A stretch of 50,067 nt of DNA from NCBI GenBank assembly GCA_018241325.1, contig JAFEEB010000011.1, positions 1-50,067 of the forward strand, in the 5' to 3' direction. Source of the DNA: Pseudomonadota bacterium. GTDB taxonomy: Bacteria > Pseudomonadota > Gammaproteobacteria > Burkholderiales > Burkholderiaceae_C. Both the position numbers and the translations under genes were made by a program. The notes under the pieces are model-generated. The model did not search any database, was not told the DNA's origin, and worked only from the letters and a program-made list of their open reading frames with translations. Shown here one piece after another: positions 45,227-50,067 of this stretch. Positions within the stretch are counted from its first letter, which is position 1; every line of letters starts with the position of its first letter.

Positions 45227-48200
45227 TCAGCCGTGCACGCGGCGGCGCACGGCAAACCCGGCCATCAGCAGGGCCAGCAGGGCCAGGCTCCACTGCGACA
45301 GGGTCGGGATCGCGCTGACGTCCGGCTTGTGCTCGCCGAAGTTGTAGTCGATGGCGTGGTTGCCATCTTGCAGCACGACATTGGAAAAGACGTCGTTGCC
45401 CGCCGTGCCCGCGCCGCCGGTGGCGCCCGTGCCCAGCGTGTCCTTGCCGTCGATCCAGCCGCCCGGTTGAACCTCGTGCACGGTATAGGTGCCGGGCATC
45501 AGGCCGGTGAAGCTGTAGTGGCCGTTGGCGTCGGTGGTGGTGGTGGCCACCACCACGCCGCCCTGCAGCAGCTCGATGGTCACGCCGCCAATGCCCTCTT
45601 CACCCGCATCGATGGTGCCGTTGTCGTTGCGGTCGTGATAGACCGTGCCGGCAATCGAGGCCGCGACGGCCGGGTCCACCGGCGCTCCGGGCACTTCGGT
45701 GCGCGCCGTGCCCGTGTTGTTGCCCGGGTTGGTGTCGCCGGGCGCGTCCAGCGTGGCGGTGTTGATGATCGGGCTGTTGCCGGTGTAGGGGTTGGCCAGT
45801 TGCACCAGGACGTGGAACGTCTTGGTCGCGTTGACCGCCAGTGCCCCGACCGCACAGCTCACGTTGCTGCCGGCGGCCACGCAGCCGTCCGGCGAGGACA
45901 CGAAGCTCATGCCGGCCGGCAGCGGGTCCATGACCTGCGCGCCATTGCTGGCCAGCGGGCCGTTGTTGGTCACCGTCAGGGTGTACGTGGCCGTGTCGCC
46001 CGCGTGAATCTGCGGCTTGTCGATGGCCTTGGCCAGCGCCAGGTCGGTGGCGATATCGACGCGGCGCGTGGTGGTGTCCTCGTTGGTGGCGTTGTTGCTC
46101 GACTCGCGCTCGGTCTCGTCAACCTTCACCTCGACGTGGTTGCTCTGCGTGCCACTGTAGGCGCCCGCGGTGACGATGCTCTCGGCACGCATCATGTAGG
46201 TGATGACGATCTTGTTGGCGGCACCCGGCGCCACGGTGGGGAAGGTGCATTTGAGCGTGCCACTGATGTCCCCGATCGCCGGCACCGTCGTGCAAACCGT
46301 GGCAACGTTCGCCACGGGAGTGCCCGCGACGGACGCCGTCAGGCTGCCCTGCCAGCTGAAGCGGGCGGTCGGGCTGCCTTGCGGGAAGGTGTCGGTCACC
46401 ACCAGGTTGGTGCCGTAGGACGGCCCGACGTTGGTGACGGTGAGGGTGTACATCGTGTCGCCACCCAGGACCACCGGGTCCACGCTGTCGGTCTTGTGCA
46501 CCAAAACATCGAGATCGGCCGCGATCACGCCGGCGTCCGCGCTGCCCGAGTTGTTGGTGGTGTCGGTTTCGGTGCTGTCGGTCGTCACGTTCACCACGTT
46601 GTGGATGGTGGTGTTCAGTGCGGCCACCAGCGGCCGCAGGCGGAAGGTGGCGGTGTACTGGGTGCCGGGTGGCACCGAGGCCCAGGTGCACTCCACCGTG
46701 CCGCTGGTGGCGCCATCGGCCGGCGCGGTGCAGGTGCCGCCGTTGGTCGCCGTGGCGGTGCCCAGCATGGCGGTATTGGCCGGCAGCGCGTCGGTGATCT
46801 TGACGTTGGTCGCCGTGGACGGCCCGTTGTTGCGCGCGGTGACCACATAGACCAGCGGCTCGCCCACGTGCACCGGGGTGGGCGTGACGGATTTGGTCAC
46901 GGTCATGTCCACGCGCGGCTGGACAGTGGTGCTGGTGGTGTTGCTGGTGTTGTTGCCCCGGTTCGGATCACCGACGTCGTTGGATTGCACCGTGGCTGAG
47001 TTGGTGCGCGTCAGGTCGGTCGCGCCGGTGTTGCCGGGCTTGACCACGATGGTCACCACCGCCGTGGCGCCGTTGGCCAGGGTCGGGATCGTGCAGTCCA
47101 CGGTGACGTCACCGTTGGCGGGGCCCGCCGGGCTGCAGGTGCCGGTGCCCGTGGTGACGGCCGCGCTCACCAGGCCGTTCGGGTTGAGCAGGTTGGTCAG
47201 CGCGTCGCGCACATGCACGTTGGTGGCGGCGTCGGGGCCCGCGTTGCGGACCGTGAGCACATAGGTCAGGTTCTGGCCCACGACCACCGGGTTGGGGCTG
47301 GCGGTTTTCGTGATGGACAAATCAGCGCTGGTCGCCGTGCTGGCGTTGCCCACGGTCTGGCAGTCGTTGCCGGCGTTGCTGTCGACGCGGCCGGGGCCGG
47401 ACAGCGCCACGCAGGCACGGTTGCTGATCGAGCCGGCTGCGGGCTGGACCACGGGAATGGCCAGGTTGGGCGCGTTGGCGTTGGCGGCCAAGCCGCCGGC
47501 CGGGACGGTGTACCTGCACGACAGGTTGAGCGGACCGTTGGCGGGGTAGCCGCCGGGCGGGGGCGTGCAGCTCCAGCCGGCGCTGGACGGGGCGGCGCGC
47601 ACGGTCAGCCCGGCGGGAATGTTCTCGGTCACGTCGATGAACTGGCCCGGCGCCACGGCCAGCGGGCCCGTGTTGCGCACGGTGATGTTCCAGTTGTAGT
47701 TCTGGCCTGGCACCACGGGCGAGATGCTGGCGGCCTTGGTCAGTTGCAGGTCAGCGGTGTTGCTGCCGGTGACCGTGACGCTGCTGCTGTTGTTGCCCGG
47801 CACCGGGTCGGTCTGCCCGGCGGGCAGCGCCACGTTGGCGGTGTTCGGAATGCTGCCCGTGCCGTTCACCGTGGTGTTCAGGGTGATGTCCGGCAGATCG
47901 GTGTAGGGGCCGCCGTTGTAGGTGCCGCCGTAGGTGCAGCTGAGCTGGGGCGCGGTCCAGGTGCAGCTCCATGGCGCCGGCGCGCTGTGGCTGACGTAGG
48001 TCAGGCCGGCGGGCAGGGTGTCGGTCACCACGATGTTGGACGGGGGCGTGCCGCCCTGTTGGCGGGCCCGCAGGGTATAGGCCACGGCGGCGCCGGTGGC
48101 GACGGTTCCGGACGGGCTGGCCGACTTGCCGATGGTCATGTCGGTGCCGCTGGTGAACGGCACATTGACCAGCGCGGTGTTGTTGGTCAGGTCGCCATCG

Positions 48201-49111
48201 GGGTAGCTGGAGCCCACGCCAAAGCTGGCCGTGACCGTGCCGTTGAGGTTGCCCACGGCGGGCACGCTGATGTTGGGGAAGGCGGCGCCGTTGGCCAGGG
48301 TGTCGTTGCCCGGCGTGCGGGTGCAGGTGATGGTGGCGCCGGGCGCGGGCGGGTTGGAGCGCGGGTAGCCGCCAGCGGGCGTGCAGCTCCAGCCGGTGCC
48401 TGTGGGCACACCGGTGATGGTGGCGCCGGCCGGCACGTTGAAGGTCACGGTGGGCGCCTGACCTGCGGGCAGGGCGTTGGGGCCCGCGTTGTCCACGTGC
48501 AGGGTGTAGTTGTAGGGCGTACCCGCCGCAGCGCCGGCGCCGGCCGTGCTGGTGGCGCTGATGCGCAAGTCGGCCGCGTCGGTAACGGTGATGTTGCGCG
48601 TGAGGCTGTTGTTGCTCGCGTTGGGATCCGTGGTGGCTGAGGTCAGGTCGACCTTGTTCGGATACACGCCGGCGCCGGGCATCTTGATGTTCAGGGTGAT
48701 GGTGCGCAGACCCCCAGGGTATGGCACGCTGCCCCAGGTGCAGGCGTAGGGTGCGGCGCCAGTGCAACTGCCACCGTCGCTGGCAACCATGCTGACAAAG
48801 GTGGCCCCCGCCGGGATGGTGTCGGTCACCTTGACGTTGCTGGACGCGTTGGGACCGTTGTTGTCCACCGTGATGGTGATGGTGGCAATGCCGCCGGCGG
48901 GCACCGGGTCGGGGTTGACCACGTGATTGGACAGCACCATGTCGGCCGACTGCGCCCAGGCGCCGGTGGCGAACACCAGCGCGCCCAGGGCCATGGCGCC
49001 GCGCAGCGATGCGCGCCGCAAGCGGGTTGAAAACGACGTGAAACGTGTGACCGAACCCGCGCTGTCGCGCAAGGCGGGTGCGCCCGCACCCTGAATTGGT
49101 GGATTGACCAT
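45227..49111 (-). CDS. Large secreted DUF11-repeat protein with IPTL-CTERM sorting tail
   Basis: Surface protein of 1294 residues. A long signal (about 1-54, hydrophobic [15 protein letters not shown]) precedes eight DUF11-type beta-sandwich repeats of 115-145 residues. Each has a version of ADLxxxK, YTLTVxNxGP, [13 protein letters not shown] and DPxPGNN; for example repeat 5 opens [20 protein letters not shown] and repeat 8 [20 protein letters not shown]. An SdrD B-like domain (about 1160-1255, [20 protein letters not shown]) follows. The tail is [15 protein letters not shown] plus a Gly and RRR, the IPTL-CTERM exosortase signal, with Ser where the usual motif has Gly (IPTLxxWG). Processing by an exosortase encoded elsewhere is expected. 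GGAGG precedes the ATG by 10 bases. Probably an adhesive or structural surface protein; no enzyme domain is seen. Confidence 0.9.
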   Translation of the reverse strand: MVNPPIQGAGAPALRDSAGSVTRFTSFSTRLRRASLRGAMALGALVFATGAWAQSADMVLSNHVVNPDPVPAGGIATITITVDNNGPNASSNVKVTDTIPAGATFVSMVASDGGSCTGAAPYACTWGSVPYPGGLRTITLNIKMPGAGVYPNKVDLTSATTDPNASNNSLTRNITVTDAADLRISATSTAGAGAAAGTPYNYTLHVDNAGPNALPAGQAPTVTFNVPAGATITGVPTGTGWSCTPAGGYPRSNPPAPGATITCTRTPGNDTLANGAAFPNISVPAVGNLNGTVTASFGVGSSYPDGDLTNNTALVNVPFTSGTDMTIGKSASPSGTVATGAAVAYTLRARQQGGTPPSNIVVTDTLPAGLTYVSHSAPAPWSCTWTAPQLSCTYGGTYNGGPYTDLPDITLNTTVNGTGSIPNTANVALPAGQTDPVPGNNSSSVTVTGSNTADLQLTKAASISPVVPGQNYNWNITVRNTGPLAVAPGQFIDVTENIPAGLTVRAAPSSAGWSCTPPPGGYPANGPLNLSCRYTVPAGGLAANANAPNLAIPVVQPAAGSISNRACVALSGPGRVDSNAGNDCQTVGNASTATSADLSITKTASPNPVVVGQNLTYVLTVRNAGPDAATNVHVRDALTNLLNPNGLVSAAVTTGTGTCSPAGPANGDVTVDCTIPTLANGATAVVTIVVKPGNTGATDLTRTNSATVQSNDVGDPNRGNNTSNTTSTTVQPRVDMTVTKSVTPTPVHVGEPLVYVVTARNNGPSTATNVKITDALPANTAMLGTATATNGGTCTAPADGATSGTVECTWASVPPGTQYTATFRLRPLVAALNTTIHNVVNVTTDSTETDTTNNSGSADAGVIAADLDVLVHKTDSVDPVVLGGDTMYTLTVTNVGPSYGTNLVVTDTFPQGSPTARFSWQGSLTASVAGTPVANVATVCTTVPAIGDISGTLKCTFPTVAPGAANKIVITYMMRAESIVTAGAYSGTQSNHVEVKVDETERESSNNATNEDTTTRRVDIATDLALAKAIDKPQIHAGDTATYTLTVTNNGPLASNGAQVMDPLPAGMSFVSSPDGCVAAGSNVSCAVGALAVNATKTFHVLVQLANPYTGNSPIINTATLDAPGDTNPGNNTGTARTEVPGAPVDPAVAASIAGTVYHDRNDNGTIDAGEEGIGGVTIELLQGGVVVATTTTDANGHYSFTGLMPGTYTVHEVQPGGWIDGKDTLGTGATGGAGTAGNDVFSNVVLQDGNHAIDYNFGEHKPDVSAIPTLSQWSLALLALLMAGFAVRRRVHG

Positions 49112-49196
49112 GAAACTCCGACCTCCAAGCAGGTAAACCTGTCTTTACTGATGTAAAAATTCTAACGGGCGCACGCCGCCGCTCGATGACGACGCC

Positions 49197-49225
49197 GTTG
49201 TATAAGCGGAACAATATAGTGTCAA
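49197..49225 (-). promoter_or_regulatory. Sigma-70 promoter of the DUF11 gene
   Basis: On the minus strand TTGACA (49220-49225) and TACAAC (49197-49202) are spaced 17 bp, about 85 bases before the DUF11 ATG. The local sequence is AT-rich against a GC-rich background. An imperfect inverted repeat (49216-49224 with 49237-49246, atagtgtca against tgaccactat) covers the -35 box and the ubiA stop. It may be an operator or a weak ubiA terminator. Confidence 0.6.
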
Positions 49226-49242
49226 CTTACGAAAAATGACCA

Positions 49243-50067
49243 CTATGTCGAAATGATTCCAAACGTCAGCGCGATGCCGGCAAACACCGTCGCGCCCAGC
49301 CAGTGGTTCTGGCTGAAGGCGACGAAGCAGCCCTCGCGCGTGCGATCGCGGATCAGCGTGTAGTGCCACGCGGCTTGGGCGGCGGCTGCGGCAAAGGCCA
49401 CGTACAAAATCGGCGAGGGCGCGCGGGCGGCCGCCACCCACAGCCAGACGACCAGATACACCGCGTAAAAGCCCATCACCGCCGGCACGTCCCAGCGGCC
49501 CAGGGTGATGGCCGAGGTCTTCATGCCGATCTTGAGGTCGTCGTCGCGGTCGACCATGGCGTATTCGGTGTCGTAGGCCAGCACCCAGAAGCCGTTGCCC
49601 AGCAGCAGCACCCAGGCTTCGATCGGCACGGCGCCCTGCACCGCCGCGTAAGCCATCGGGATGCCGAAGCTGAACGCCACGCCCAGCACGGCCTGGGGCA
49701 TGGACACCACGCGCTTGGCATAGGGGTAGGCGATGGCGATGGCCAGGGCCGGAAAGGACAAGGCGATGGCGGTGGCGTTGGTGGTGAGCACCAGGGCGAA
49801 GGCGATGAGGGCCAGCACGGCGCCCAGCGCCAGCGCCTCGCGCACGCTGACCTCGCCCGTCGTCACGGGGCGCCGCGCCGTGCGCTTGACGTGGCGGTCG
49901 AACTCGCGGTCGGCCACGTCGTTGACGCAGCAGCCGGCCGAGCGCATGAGGATGGTGCCGGCGACGAACACGATGAGCAGGTGCCAGCCCGGAAAGCCGC
50001 CCGCCGCCAGCCACAGCGCGCTGAGCGTGGGCCACAGCAGCACCAGCCAGCCGGCGGGGCGGTTGAA
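49243..50067 (-). CDS. ubiA: 4-hydroxybenzoate polyprenyltransferase (partial)
   Basis: Integral membrane prenyltransferase of ubiquinone synthesis, attaching the polyprenyl chain to 4-hydroxybenzoate. The window holds 274 codons, entering in frame at [18 protein letters not shown]; the true start lies beyond the right edge. The two Asp-rich motifs are present: [15 protein letters not shown] for prenyl-diphosphate Mg2+ binding and [19 protein letters not shown] as the second. Around nine helices are visible. It ends 131 bases before the DUF11 start and may end at the inverted repeat there. Confidence 0.95.
   Translation of the reverse strand, partial: FNRPAGWLVLLWPTLSALWLAAGGFPGWHLLIVFVAGTILMRSAGCCVNDVADREFDRHVKRTARRPVTTGEVSVREALALGAVLALIAFALVLTTNATAIALSFPALAIAIAYPYAKRVVSMPQAVLGVAFSFGIPMAYAAVQGAVPIEAWVLLLGNGFWVLAYDTEYAMVDRDDDLKIGMKTSAITLGRWDVPAVMGFYAVYLVVWLWVAAARAPSPILYVAFAAAAAQAAWHYTLIRDRTREGCFVAFSQNHWLGATVFAGIALTFGIIST

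Noticed and set aside
45176-48640. Plus-strand open frames opposite the DUF11 gene
   Set aside because: Gly/Val/Arg-rich shadow of the repeats; no start context or domain.
45227-49111. CRISPR-like or DNA tandem repeats in the DUF11 gene
   Set aside because: The periodicity is at protein-domain level (115-145 residues) with diverged DNA; no direct repeats with spacers.

Overview
The window is about 50 kb of high-GC DNA from a betaproteobacterium, most likely Burkholderiales/Comamonadaceae. This rests on the protein sequences, on an SAH riboswitch in front of ahcY, on an S10/spc ribosomal cluster that begins at rplN without infA, and on a palindromic interspersed repeat of a type I associate with Comamonadaceae. 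No tools were run; family calls come from motif recognition. Coding density is high, and no stretch over 300 bases lacks a gene or RNA.

Layout. (1) 1-850: the 5' part of ahcY (minus strand) behind an SAH riboswitch. (2) 895-17131, all minus: a complete pel exopolysaccharide operon in canonical order pelA-B-C-D-E-F-G. It is preceded by a CotH-kinase-like lipoprotein and followed by a lipoprotein with a spherulin-4 (GH135-like) glycosidase domain. A divergent galE (17318-18346) carries a cysteine at the substrate gate residue, which predicts UDP-GlcNAc/UDP-GalNAc epimerisation, the precursor step for a GalNAc-rich polymer. Together these look like an extended Pel locus covering precursor supply, c-di-GMP-gated synthesis, export, deacetylation and probable degradation. 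(3) 18502-27224, plus: prfC, then a tightly overlapping set. It comprises an acyltransferase-3/GT-C fusion, a four-helix EamA/ArnE-like protein, a polyprenyl-phosphate-type GT2, a secreted putative glycoside hydrolase and a HAD phosphatase. The combination suggests a lipid-linked sugar transfer system for a surface glycan. (4) 27207-31389, minus: a compact and divergent cbb3-type oxidase module (ccoN, ccoO, a monoheme cytochrome c, a SCO1-like copper chaperone and a small CtaG-like membrane protein). An FNR/Anr-like site lies about 42 bp upstream of the inferred start. (5) 31646-31722: initiator tRNA-Met with a perfect 19-bp terminator hairpin. (6) 31748-40585, minus: spc/alpha ribosomal cluster from rplN to rplQ, including secY, rpmJ and rpoA, driven by a near-consensus promoter just downstream of glpD. 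(7) 40783-45123: glpD and glpK (minus) and proC (plus). (8) 45227-49111, minus: a 1294-residue secreted protein with eight DUF11 repeats, an SdrD B-like domain and an IPTL-CTERM sorting tail. (9) 49243-50067: ubiA, running off the right edge.

The most interesting region is the extended pel locus. The GH135-like lipoprotein beside pelG is a good candidate for a second Pel-cleaving enzyme besides PelA, and the CotH-like lipoprotein is an unexplained accessory. Secondary points are the AT3/GT-C fusion operon, a CcoS-like N-terminus fused to CcoN, a 432-bp in-frame duplication in pelB, and an interspersed repeat captured in frame inside the HAD phosphatase gene.
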